A stretch of 64,000 nt of DNA from Tamarix chinensis (taxonomy: Eukaryota > Streptophyta > Magnoliopsida > Caryophyllales > Tamaricaceae): assembly GCA_030549775.1 (NCBI GenBank), contig CM060172.1, positions 54,487,942-54,551,941 on the forward strand, read 5' to 3'. Below, piece after piece: positions 47,104-59,100 of the stretch. A program made the position numbers and the translations under genes. The notes beneath the pieces are model-generated. The model did no database searches, had not been told where the DNA came from, and worked only from the letters and a program-made list of their open reading frames with translations. Position 1 is the first letter of the stretch. Each line of letters begins with the position of its first letter.

Positions 47104-48965
47104 TGATAAGTTCATATTTTGACACATTTTATACCCTTATAATCTTAGATTTTGGTAGTTTATTTAATTAATATAGGGGAATAATTATTGTTTTATGCTT
47201 AAGTGGTAAAATTTGCATAAATATTATTATTTGAGCTAAAATGATATAAATTAAGTAAATTTAGAATAAAATATTATTTATTGATATTTATTGAATTTTA
47301 TTTTGCAGGTTTTATTTTTAAATAAAATAAATTAAAAAAAAGGGAATTAGACCTTTGGAACAACGGCTGAAGGCCGAAGGCCCAAAGGCCTGGAACAACA
47401 AGACAAACACGGCACAGACTAAGAGTCAGCGAGGGCTGACGTGGATGGACGAGAGAAAAAAAAAGAAGGGCGTGCGCGGTATTAATTGAAGGAGAACGAG
47501 ACGGTAGAGAAGGACAGTCAGCCGTCAGGGCTGATGTAGCACGGAAAACGAGAGGAGTGACAGAGCCGTAGAGAAAGAAAAAGAAGGCAGAGCCTTCCGA
47601 GGCTCTGTGGAGCGGCAGAGAGGCTAGTGCGACAGAGCCTTAAAAAGGCTCGGTCAAACGGGAAAAAGTAGAGCGGCAGAGGGAAGAGAGAGACAGGGCG
47701 CGTCTGGAGCCGTGAGAGGAATGGGCCTTCAGAGGCACGGACAACGCACGGAAGAGGACGACGCACGGGGTCTGAGGCAGCGACACAGCAGCCGTCGGTG
47801 TCAGCCGAAGGAAAAGAAAAAAAGAAAAAGAAATTGTTGCACGGAAATAAAGGCAAACAAGGAAGAAAATTAGAGGAAAATTTATACCGGTAGAATTTAT
47901 TTCAGATAAAATTAATGTTTATCTGAATAAATTCTTGATCTTTTATCCAAAATTAATTCCGGTTATTTCTTTCTCTTATTTTTAATTTATATTTTAGATA
48001 AATATTTCTGTGTAATTAATTCTTTAATTATGAGTGGCTGATTATTTATTGTTAGGGAATGAATTGAAACCCTAGACTATGGTTTGACTTATAATTTTAT
48101 TTTCTTTGTTTCGTGAGATTGTTTCTTGACTCTATATTAATTGCTATCATTTATATGTATAATTCTGTCAAGTATAGTTTATTTGGTGCATGCCTTGTTC
48201 TGGTAGCTCATAAGTGACAGTATGTAGGATTATTTGCCTGCTAGGTGGCCATCTAAATATACTAGAATTTATATGTATAAATTGCAGCTAGGTTAGATAA
48301 CAATTCACCTAATCGTTTTGTGATTCTAACCGAAGTGGTAAAACGTTTCGATACATGTGGGTCAAGGAAAGGAAATACAGCTAGACATGCTTTTTGTACT
48401 AGTATGGATACTTAGATTGACAGCCTTCCACTTACACTTAATGCATTAAATCTAGTTAAATATAGGAGTTGCTTGTTGCTGCTATACTGCTAGTATTTAA
48501 TAGGGTTAATATCGGCGCTTTGTCGTATTAATTAATTAAGGGAAGTAATATAAGGTGTATAGACTTGCTTTTGGTGTGCAACTTGGTCGATCTCATTCTC
48601 ACGATTAAAAGATGACTTAGAAATAAATATTATATTACAACCTAGTCTAGTGGTGGATTTTTATTTCCCTAACATATTTCTCATATCTGCGGTTTCCTAT
48701 TATTTTCATTATTTTTATTAGTATATTTTACTTTATTTTATTTACTCCTTTTATTATTATTATTTTTATAAACCCCCATTAGTATTTTTCTTATTTATTT
48801 ATTTTAGGTTATTTAAGATTTTTATTTTTAGTTTTAGTTTTTATTTTCAAGCTAGTTAATTAGAGGTGAGCCCTCTCAATCCTCGGCTAGAACGATACCC
48901 TTATTTACCAGTGCTACAATTGACAACAAGAGGGTTTAAATTGCATGCCGGCTACGGTCGCACCA
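47104..48965 (+). mobile_element. Athila-like solo LTR with perfect TSD
   Basis: A 1,862-bp LTR from TGATAAGTTC to GGTCGCACCA is flanked by ACATC on both sides (47099-47103 and 48966-48970). Outside the GC-rich island it is closely similar to the LTRs at 37825 and 43190. The island (47370-47840) is longer and mostly different, lacks TATAAAA and has several small hairpins (47518-47534, 47588-47607, 47635-47651). It interrupts the third piece of the TRIM 5' LTR. ORF 47518-47856 on the minus strand is a by-product of the island. Confidence 0.95.
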
Positions 48966-49084
48966 ACATCACGCTTAACTGCAAAGTTCTTAGGATGGAA
49001 TCACAAATAGGATGGTATACCATATTAATATAAGTAGTCAAATCAATCCTTATAAAACTACTCAAATTGGGGTATTACAAAAAG

Positions 49085-50130
49085 TTTGTGTTATTTTCAC
49101 AAATAAGATATGCATAGTGTACATGCACACTATAACTAAAAAGATTACCATAAGCAGGAAAATCATTTATGGTACAAAATAACATCACTTTCAAGTTAAA
49201 AGACTCTTGGATATGTGCAACTACTACTTCAACTCTATGATCCCACATGTACTTTAAATCCTCAATAATTGGAGCCAAATAAACATATATTTCATTACCT
49301 CACTAATTTGGGGTAAATATAAGTAAGGATAACATATTCCATTTCATCTTCATGCATAATGATGGGGGAATATTGTAAATCACTAGAATAATGGGCCATA
49401 AAGTATAGTTAGTGTTTCTATTTAAAAGGGTTCATATCATTGGAAACAAAGTGCAACATGTAGGTGTCTAACTTCACTACCAAATTTAGGGTATACAAAA
49501 TTAATCATCTTCCATTGAGGAGAACATGATGGATGTCTAAGCTTGCCATCATAAATCCTTCATTTCATATGCCATATAAAGTTCTATGCATTTTCCACAT
49601 TATGAAACATGTGCTGAAATTGTGGTATAATTGGAAAGTACCACAACACCTTATAAGGAACCTTAGCCCTCTTGTATCCTAGAATTTGACATTGAGAACA
49701 AATATTTAACGATGCATATTCATTACAAAAAAATACAGTCTTTAGGACAAGCATAAATTTCTTCATAATTCAAACCCATAGAGCACATAATCTTCTTATC
49801 TTCATAAGTATGGGGAGGAAGCACATCGTCATTTTGTCCTAAAGCTCAAAAAGAGAAGTGAAGCTTTTATCGCTCTATCCTTTACTCACCTTTAAATTGT
49901 TTAGTCATAAAATGGTGAATAGTTTTGTAAATTTAGTACAATTATTGTACAAAGATGTCTCTGGATCATTAACCAACTTTTTAAATATTTACAGATGGTC
50001 TCTAAAATATTCTTCAACATTGTTAGTTAGATCCTCCATGTAAACAAAATCATCTACAACTTCAACATCATTATGGTCAACCTTAATAGGTTCATTAAGA
50101 AGTGACTCTCCATGTCATATCTACCTAGCA
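49085..50130 (-). pseudogene. CACTA TNP2 transposase, N-terminal part
   Basis: From 50130 leftwards the minus strand shows 'YNNCTKFTKL', 'LNNLKVSKG' and 'YASLNICSQCQILGYKRAK', then 'VPYKVLWYFPIIPQFQHMF' and 'DGKLRHPSCSPQWK'. 'APIIEDLKYMWDHRVEVV' and 'VMLFCTINDFPAYGNLFSYS' follow. This is the typical order of Transposase_21 proteins (YPGC.KFTKL...C..C...RWK...iP.KVLRYFPLkPRLQRLF...DG.LRHPaDs..WK...PL..DLk.LW..GV.V...TINDFPAYGNLSG). Several stops and frameshifts. The gene continues at 33833 beyond the TRIM. Confidence 0.9.
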
Positions 50131-50925
50131 TAACTCATATCAATTACAAGAATAATGAAGTGATTTCATATCTCATTTACCCCTATTCATCATATTTCTA
50201 CAATCTACAAATGGGTAAGATATCCATAAAGGATCTTTTGAATTTTCAAAGACTATCTTAAGAAATTATTTAACATCATCTATATATTATCTAAACAACC
50301 TACTTATATGTATCCACTTGGGACCCATAATAAGAAATAAGAAAAGTTCGGCCCCTAAATTACAAGATAAAAATGGAAAATCTAAGACTATTAGCCAAGT
50401 TAAGCAAAACCACAAACATACGCAAAATACATATACACCACAACAACATTTGTATTAGTAACAATATCATGATTTCTACAATACTATCGATTTCATTTAT
50501 ATACTCTATTTTTTTGAAATAGTTTGATAATATATCTTCATAAGACATATCAACTAAAAAAAATACCAATATAGTGTATAGATATATACAACAACATCAT
50601 ATATAGTATAAATATATATGAAGGAGTTCGAATATGCAAGACATAAGTAAAAATTAGAAAAATAGAGAAATTTATACAAAAAGCTTAAACTTCAAAGAAA
50701 AGAAGAACAAAGAAATAATGAATATACTGTAAGAATAGAGAGAGAAGGTTGACACCAGTGAACTAATGAGGAGGACAAATGAACAAGATCTTTTACAAAG
50801 AGAAGAGAGAAGACACTGGCGATTGTAGAGCTTTGTGATTCGAAAGACACTATTTGGATATCGAGAGTTAAAGTGAAAAGTTATAGGCGGTTCTAGGTTA
50901 AAGAATGATAGATTAAACAAAATGT
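50131..50925 (-). other. CACTA 5' region without recognisable coding
   Basis: This is AT-rich sequence upstream of the transposase remnant in element orientation. It may contain the lost N-terminal transposase-associated domain and the promoter, but I see no motif. The ORF at 50672-50920 has no recognisable feature. Confidence 0.4.
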
Positions 50926-51327
50926 GGGGAAAAGGGTATACACAATAGTTTTGCTTTAATTATAATTGTTTTGTATACCCAAAAAGTACAAAAGATTATA
51001 TAAGTTGGTTATAAGTTAAAACTACCATGTATACCTTTAATGTGACAGATAAATATTAGACAAGGATATACATAATGATTTTGACTTATAACCGCGATGT
51101 AAACATTTCTACACTTTTAGGTTATACACAATGGGTAAAAGTTAAAACCACCGTGTATACCCTTGTATGATATTTACCTTTCTTCTTAAGGGTATATATG
51201 GCGGTTTTAGGATAAAACGGTCATGTATACTTTCCTCTTAAAATACTAAAATGTAATGTAATATGTGGCGACTTAGTTTTAAACTGCTTTATACTGACTG
51301 CCGTTTGATCTAATTTGTGTACTAGTG
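50926..51327 (-). repeat. CACTA right terminus and subterminal repeats
   Basis: Repeated GTATACCC or GGGTATAC and 'aaccaccgtgtatac' / 'gtatatatggcggtttt' motifs occur in both orientations, including GGGTATACACAA paired with TTGTTTTGTATACCC at 50934-50981. The end itself reads CACTAGTACACAAATTAG on the minus strand from 51327. Transposase-binding motifs of this kind are usual within about 400 bases of CACTA ends. Confidence 0.75.
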
Positions 51328-52390
51328 GTTAGTTGCAATTTTTCTAAGAAAACATACCTGACATGTTTTATCATAATTACATTCATGTTTTACTACTACT
51401 ATATTATAGTTTATCACTATTTTTCACTATGGATATTTATTTGTAGAGAAAAATTTATTGAACATTATGAGACATATACATATAATTATAGTAAAAAATA
51501 TTTTAATTAAAAAAACGACAATACCATGATGACACTAGTGGTATACACCATCCGTATGGTGCAAACAGTTATAAGTAATAATTGTGTAATTTACGACCAT
51601 GATATCAAGTAATTAATTAAGTTCATTATTCTTGAACTATATCCACATAAAAGGTGTACCAAAATCATGAATATATAAACCCTCAAGCAAATCAAAACGA
51701 TTCTAAAAAACAACTAATTATATTGATGCACTTGATAGGAACCAATCATGGGCCAATCTCAACTATTAGGGCACTGTATCACTAAAACTAATAAGAGATT
51801 CGTGAAAAACATATAATTGTAGTGAATGCATGATCACCTTATTTAGATTAAAAAATAACATATAATCTGAATATCAAGTCAATATGACTTCTTAAACTTA
51901 ATAAGAAAAAAATTGAAATGTTGAAGGACAATCCAAACAACTCCCTATTGATATTATGACTATTTTTTGATAACCTAATATGTTGAAATAAAATAATTCA
52001 TATATAAATTCATTTAGATATGCATTTATTTGATAATATTTATTATAAATCTTACTAGTTTATCCTGATAAATATAATTTATATTTTTTTTGCAAAGTGA
52101 TTAATCCAGTGACAATATATATTAAGCTTAAATTTTAGACTTGTTCTCCTCAGCTTGGTTTCATTTAATTTTTTGATTTGATATGATCTTAATTAAAAAT
52201 TTAATAAGCTATTATTGTTATTATTAGTAGTTGTAGTAGTAGTTTACTACTACTAGTATCACAATTATTAATTTTAATAATATTATTAAAATTATTATAA
52301 TTAATTTTAAATATTTTATTACTATTAAAAATTTATTTTTATTATCTAATTTTATAAGCCATCAAAATATATCGAGCATGTCTAGCTAAA
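51328..52390. other. AT-rich intergenic DNA
   Basis: No ORF, RNA gene or element is recognised. A near-palindromic simple sequence, GTAGTAGTAGTTTACTACTAC, lies at about 52234. This is the border between the transposon nest and the host gene. Confidence 0.5.
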
Positions 52391-53170
52391 AAATATAAAA
52401 TGGAAATATTGGTCGTGGAGGACGAATCCTCTCTCAGGCCAGAAAACAAGCACGCGCCCCGTCCGAAGCACAAGCAAAATGAGTTGAACGCCAAGTCATA
52501 TCTATTACCACTCACTGTCCGTACAACATTTCATCTGCCTCCGTCCACATGCCTGCACTACCATATTCATCGTGGTATTGCGATCACAGCCGTTAAAAAT
52601 CTCCCATTAGTCACGTCAAATTTGTCGTCTCGTTCTTCACCGGGCCCGTAGAGACATATTACATCGTGTGTGGGATAATGTAAAAATACATCCATCGATC
52701 TCTCGTCATGCCTCTGCGCCTGCGGTTAGCAATTGGCACACACTTGCGTACCGGTCTCCTCTACATTCTCTCTCTTCCGATTTCGGTTCTGTACTAGTGG
52801 TTTTTGAACTTAAACATCTTTCCAATTTTTTCTCTTTTCAAACATCATCGTTCTTGGTCGATCGCTTGACCGCACCTGCCGCCGACCACGCACCGTATTC
52901 TTCCTCATCGTATGATCACATTTCTGAGGCGACTTCATGTTTCTCTGATCATTATCAAGTTAATTATTCATGCACTTTGTCAATTGTTTATCTTGGTTTT
53001 TCGCTCCCCTTCGGTTCAATATTGTCGACTTTTTATTGCTTGTGTTGAAAATTTGTTGTTGCTGTTGTGGTTCCTTAATTTACCGCCTGATTATAATTGT
53101 AGACTCCTGATGTGGTGTGATTTTTATGTTTTTTTTTTTCTCTCAAAATCGCTGATATCGGCATATTAGT
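52391..53170 (+). promoter_or_regulatory. Candidate promoter / 5' untranslated exon of E3-ligase gene
   Basis: Base composition rises clearly above the flanks. CpG-containing words and a pyrimidine-rich 'ctcctctacattctctctc' stretch near 52757 resemble a plant transcription start and 5' leader. ORFs 52400-52651 and 52668-53048 lack recognisable motifs and I do not call them. The link to the coding exons 8 kb downstream is inferred from orientation and from the non-coding start of the exon at 61592. Confidence 0.35.
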
Positions 53171-56100
53171 GTATGATGCTTCAGGGCGGTGGTTATTCAT
53201 TCTTTTGTTGTTCGTTAATTGTATTTTTAGATGTCTAATAGTAATAGATTGTTATGCTAAAAGAAAGAACAAATTTGTCTAGAGTTATAAACTATGTCGG
53301 TTTATTTGAATGAATGGATTCTCAACCAACAAGTTGGAGCAATAATTAGGTTTAGATTGAGGGGAATCTATATTAGGTTAAATTTGGTTAATGAACCTAG
53401 GTTATGAGGGTGGATATTTATTAGGTTAACCTAGTCGAATAAGTCATATCCTTATATGTGTTGAGGTGAATTGAAGTTTTAATAACAAATTAACCTTAAT
53501 AACCACCAATTTGAACGGTGGTCAAAGAAGGTTAATTTTTTAATCTAACCTTGGTTAAGTGTTGAAAAAAATTGCCAAACCAAATTAATTTAAAAATTAA
53601 CCTTCATTAACATCATTTAACCTCCATTTAAAAACACATTGTTCGTGGTTTTGTAATTTTGAGATGTTTGGTTTTTCCCTTTAACTTTCTCCTTTATGTT
53701 GTTACTTTTTGTAGCTCATGGTTATACTATACATTTTCACACTATTACTCATCCTTGTTATGCAACTTGCACTATGTTATGTTGGATTCTCTCCAAAGGT
53801 AATATACTTGCCTTAGGCATCGCTGCTAATCTTGACTTGGGCCAGCATAATGGAAGTAAATGGCAACGTGTCCCTTAGGAATGTAGGGAATACGTGTTTG
53901 CAACTGCGGGTGCCTATAAGGAGCTGACTCCCAACTAACGACTTTAGTCACTAGCAAGAATCAAACTTCCACACTACGGTTGTTCGGATTACTGCAGCCA
54001 TTTCATTTCAAGAGGCCCACGTGTCTTTCACACCTAAGATATGCATCGGGAGCGGTGTGATTCAAATGTGGGACCTCGTGGAAAAAAACCAAATTCCTTT
54101 CCATTAGATATGTGATTCAAACGCTGGTTGTTCTTCATATGTTGGAGATTTTTGGTGGAGAATGATGCTTGCCCCCGGGGGAAAAATTGAAATAATAGGA
54201 ATCATAAAGTATAGTGTTGATGAATATAGTTATTCTTATTTATTTTGTCATCTAATATTTTAGTTTTCAACTTATCACACTGCATTATTTTTACACGCTT
54301 GAAACAAAATTTTTGTATTTAATTACAAGGTTAGGGATTCTTCCTTACCTTATTCCGAACATTGCCCTGAGATTTTGTGCAGTGCTTTTGCTCAAGGTCT
54401 TTGTCATTGTTTCCTTATTCTGGAGCGCTATTGATGCTTATTTTTCTCAATTTGATTATAAAACACGGAGTGTAATAAATCTTAATAATACTGCTGTGTA
54501 CTTTGGTTATGTAGTCTGGTATACTATTCATTTACTTCATCTTTGTTGTACTCTATTGATAATTTTCATTCCTCTTGTCTAATTTACTTTTTATTTGTTT
54601 TATTCAGATGAGTTTCCTGTTTATCAATTTGATTGAATTTACTCTATGCCAAGGATTCTTTTCGGATGAAGGCATTTTGGGAATCTCAGATTGTAAGAGT
54701 GCCATGGCCTTGCCCCCTTTCCTGGTCTCTTGAGGATGTTTTCCTCTAGCCTAAAGCTCATGGATGGGATTTTGCATGATATTGGACCATGCCAATGGCG
54801 GGAATGGATTTTGTAACTTCCTACCTGATGCTTTTCCCATGATCTAAAATTTGGTAATTAGTGTTGAAGAGGAAAAAGGATGACAACATATGATTTTCTC
54901 ATCTACGCTCTGCACTTAACTATGGACTGAGATTTAGAGGGTGTTTGTTTTTTCTCACTTTGTAATGTGATGGTTGTAATTTTAGTAATGTGATAAAATT
55001 CTATAGAATTATCAGTATCTTCGTGATAATACTTCCTGCTGTATAAAAGGTTTTAGTAGGTGACACTCAGGCTACCTGTTGTTCACTTTAGGGAATATTA
55101 GATCTAAAGATTACAATATCACTGTAATAAAAAAGAAGAGGCTCATTTTCAACATCTTTGGTGGCCTTATGGTGTTATCGATTAATTATTTCAAGTTCAA
55201 TCTGGTTTACCATTCTTGCCAGAGTGGTGAAATGGCTGAGAGTACTGCCTAGCTGTCATATTCTCCACATGGTGTTATGTGAACTTTATCAACCAAATTT
55301 GATCTTAGGGAAAGGGCTAATCTCTAAAAGGTGATAGGTTCTAATTTTGAGGCTGTTTCTATTGATGAAACTGAACTACAACTTGAAGATATTTTGTCTG
55401 GAAGTGAATACTTGTCTCTTGTTAGGTCATGGGACTCTGATTGGCATTCAGCATGATTTATATTTCTTAAGGGGTTCTTAAGTTCATTCTTATGATGATT
55501 GACTGTGATGATGATTCACACTGTGCAACACTCTTTTATTATTGCAATCAATTTCTAGTTTTCTACTCTGCTCCTACTATTTGTAAATGAAGCTTTAGTT
55601 ATGGTGCTTGCTCACTGAGTAAGAGGAGTGCATTGTTGTTGCATAAGACCCCCTACTTGTCTGCTCAACCTTACTTTGTGTATTAAGTTGGATGATAAAG
55701 GCTAATCCGAACAGATGGCATTATTGCTACTTTTGGAGGTTTACCTAATAAGCTTAAACAAGAAAGGCATAAAGGATAAAATGCGGGACACACAAATGAT
55801 GTGCCTATTGGTAGAAGTTCAGAAATATGATGGAGGAAGCAAAGGATTCTTTTCAGACGAGTCTGGGGAACAAACTACTTCAAAAGTTAACCTTTTTGTT
55901 TTTAAAACCCATTTTGAGTTTTGTCTGCTTGTTTGAGGACTCGGAAGCAAACCTGTGAATGGACATCACTCATCAGTATAGTTTCTATCCATTTTTTGCT
56001 TACTTAGCATGTTGGTTCTTCCTTTATTATGATGTGCTATTGCTTTTAGTCAAATTTTACTGATTGTGGGAATCTGAAAGTATGGAAGGTTGCTTACTAT

Positions 56101-59100
56101 ATATGCCTTGTTGTTGGTGTTTGATTAATGCTTAAGAAGTGAGTTTGTCTGTTAAGACAAGAAGATTTTTTTCTAGGGAAGTGATTTGTTTAAGAAAGTG
56201 ATTAATGCTCAAATACATTTCTGTGCTATCATCGGCATAATATAATCACCTTATTTTTTATGTGGACTAAGTAAATTGAAGGATGATGTGCTACTGGGTG
56301 GAAATTAACTAAAGGAAGAAATGTTGAAGATATTAACTAATGGAAGAAATGTTGAAGGATTTTCTAGTTTATTTCTCATTCAGTTCTGCCAAGCATCCAT
56401 GTATAAGGAGAGAAAACCAACAGCCAAGTCATGTGGAGAAGTGTTTGTATAGAGTTTGAACATTAATGTCACAGTTAACTAGTTAATACTTATAATAGGG
56501 ATGTATTGTTTGTTTTCTGTTATATGTCACTCCAGTTTTGAAGCATGTGAAAAAAACTTCTACTCCTCGTCATCAGCTAAACAATGCTAGGTGAAGGGAT
56601 ATTGTAGTTTGTCCTCTGATGTAATGAACTCATTTTCTTGTGCTTGATGCTTATTTTATGTGCACTGTATTAAGCATATCAATTGGCATACTTAGTGATT
56701 TGGTTGTATACTTCTGTAATGAACTCAGTCTTGCTGCTAGATATTTACTACAAGGCTATGGAACCTTATCTGTGACTTAACTTAGCATTGTTCTCAGCAA
56801 TCCATTGTAACCTTAGTACATGTAGCAGCATTTGTATTTTTTTTTATTGGTATGAATAAGGCCTACCTTTAGAAAGACATTTCTCTGGAAGGAATTGGCA
56901 TGGTTTTCATGAATAATTTATTTTTATATATGCCATTGAGGTATGTACAATGAGGCTACAGGACCTCATTTGTTAATAACCTTCAGCAGATTGTTCTCAG
57001 CAAGCTATTTTAACATGCATATATCTGGCAGTTTTTTTAGTAAGCTGTCTTGTATTATATACTTTAAAGGCCTAATCCCTTATGCAGTTTTAGGAAATGA
57101 AAAAGATATTTGGAAATATTAATTTTCCCATAGGCATAAATAGGAGATTCTGTGATTATTTTTATTTGTTTAATTATTATTCATTAGGATATCATATTGT
57201 TATGATTTGATTTGATTGTGTTATCTGGTAATAGTTTCACACGCACAGACATACATACATGTATGTATGTATGCCTTTGTGTTTATCCTATTCCTTAGAC
57301 TGAATGAGTTATTGAATTAAATCCTGAGTGGACTATTAGTGACTGTTTTTCTATTCAATCCTCGCTAAATTTCCAACCCTATATTACTGCCTTTCTAAAT
57401 TTTCCTTAGTTTCTCTCTTTTGCAAGAGCTTCATTTTGCAATGTTTTATGATTTTCTTGGCCAACCAGCTTAGGAATTTTGAATGGTCAGTAAAGAAAAC
57501 TGCTAAGCTCTTTGTATTATTTTTCTTAATGTATTCATCAATGCCATGTGTTTCTTGGTTGTAATTGCTACTTGGAATGTCACTTTATTTGCTGATCTTA
57601 TGTACAGATTACAACTTGTTATACTTCTTCCTGAACAGGCTCATATATGAAAGACTGGGTTTATTAATCAATGTGCTTTGATCTGCCTTGTTGAGGTTTC
57701 TTGATGTATTACATGTGCATAATATTTATCTCAATTTGTACACGGGAATTGATGGGCTGTTGCTTCTTAGATAAGGATAGAGAAAGAACATGATACAAGC
57801 AGTGGAATTTTAAGACAGACAGCGGGCTGAGTTCTGTACAGGTTACCGTGAATTTCTACTAACATTGACATTCTAGTAGTCATAAATATCTTATGGTCTG
57901 ACTTATAAGGACAAGTAAACTCAAGTTGTCCGTTCATCCAGTTTTTTTTCCCTTTTCTTAGTAGGTGCATTTGATGTTTTTATCTGGCTAGATTGCTTAT
58001 TTAATTGAGGTTCATATGCACTGTCACATCTGCTTAGATGGATGAATGTTATGGTCTTTTCACTGGGTATCAATATGATTTGTCACTTGTCTCTTTCTCT
58101 GGCGATTGGTCCTAGAGGGTTATGATTATTTCACTATAACATGCTTAGCAAGATTCTCAATCTTCCTGAAGGGACACACAGATGATACCTTGAATAGTTT
58201 TCTGTATGATAATGTGCTCTGGCATCTATTGTGGTAAAGATTTGTCGATATCATCAGCAGTATGTTACTTCTGTTTTTCACATTCTCTGCTTTTACTTGT
58301 AGCTACAAAATCATTGCTAACAATGTTAGGATGCTCTTGGTGGTTGGTTTGGTAACATGTTCATGAACTTGTAGCTGGTATTGTAATACAGGAAGCTTAT
58401 TTTTCTTCTGAGCCAGAAAGAATAAGGATTCTGTTTGGAATTCCAGGTTGCTATCATAACTTAGTATGTACTCTATTGGACTGTCCTCTGGCAATGAATC
58501 CTCACTGGAAAGAGAACTGTAGTTTTAAGCTTTCTTGTTCATTCTCACTGCAACTGTTGAAGTGATACTTTAACCGTGTGTTGCAATTCTTAACAAGTAT
58601 GCTTGGGGTAGTATCTTATTAAAGATGCACCCATCCATTAAGATGGAAGTTCAGTATCTTCAGGTGCTTGTATGGATGCCGTTGGCAGGAAAATGCACAT
58701 TTTACTTAGGTAAATGATCAATGGAAAAGCTGGCACCATGGTGATTACTGTATTCTGACGTATTGTAGAAGTCCTTGAATCAATTCCCAAATTGTTGTTG
58801 GCTTGCCTCTACATAAGAGCATGTTTATGCGAAGACATTTTCTTGTGAGGAGTTGGCTTCTTTCATGCTGCAGCATTTGTTTGTACGAGAATTTTCATGG
58901 TTGGCTTCTTTCTGCCTATAATTTTCTGGATATCCCTATTAACTGGCAATAAGAATGGACTTTGATCCTCAGTATTCAAGTAATTATAACTTTTGTGATG
59001 GCTGGCATTATATGTAACCAGCCTTGTTCGTGTACTGTTAATGTAGTCTATGTGGTAACAGTGCAACTAATGAGTTTTGCCCAAGAGATTGGAACAGGTT

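Larger units (their letters stand above)
33834..49079 (-). mobile_element. TRIM retrotransposon, split by two later insertions
   Basis: In minus orientation this is a tiny LTR element. The 3' LTR (33834-34137, 304 bp), the 138-bp internal region and the 5' LTR (pieces 34276-34441, 47076-47103 and 48971-49079, together 303 bp) add up to about 745 bp. LTR ends are TGTAATACC and GGATGTTACA. The primer site TGGTATCAGAGC (tRNA-iMet type) lies two bases inside the 5' LTR, and a polypurine tract abuts the 3' LTR. It has no coding capacity, so it must rely on other elements. Flanks GAAAG and AAAAG are a 4-of-5 target duplication. It sits inside TNP2. Confidence 0.93.
25960..51327 (-). mobile_element. 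Old CACTA (En/Spm) transposon, multiply interrupted
   Basis: Minus-strand coding remnants of both CACTA genes run from about 50130 leftwards to about 25970, interrupted by four nested insertions. The right terminus is seen on the minus strand at 51327, reading CACTAGTACACAAATTAG. It is preceded on the inner side (50930-51300) by inverted and direct subterminal repeats around GTATACCC and AACCGCCNTGTATAC. The left terminus was not found, so the stated start is only the left limit of recognisable coding sequence. Both genes are riddled with stops, so this is an old, dead element. Confidence 0.85.

Noticed and set aside
47518..47856. Minus-strand ORF of 112 codons in the solo LTR
   Set aside because: Same GC-rich island; low complexity and not conserved in the sister LTRs.
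53290..53640. Possible MITE with AAGGTTAATTTTTTAA and TTAAAAATTAACCTT inverted words
   Set aside because: The inverted repeats are internal and AT-rich, and no terminal repeats with target duplication were found.
54313..54582. 89-codon hydrophobic ORF
   Set aside because: Within the putative leader intron; no recognisable family and base composition like the surrounding intron.
55210..55265. tRNA-like stretch (GTGGTGAAATGGCTGAGAGTA)
   Set aside because: No acceptor-stem pairing, anticodon arm or T-arm could be fitted.
55715..55936. 73-codon ORF, considered as an alternative exon
   Set aside because: No homologous motif and no convincing splice signals by eye; left unannotated.
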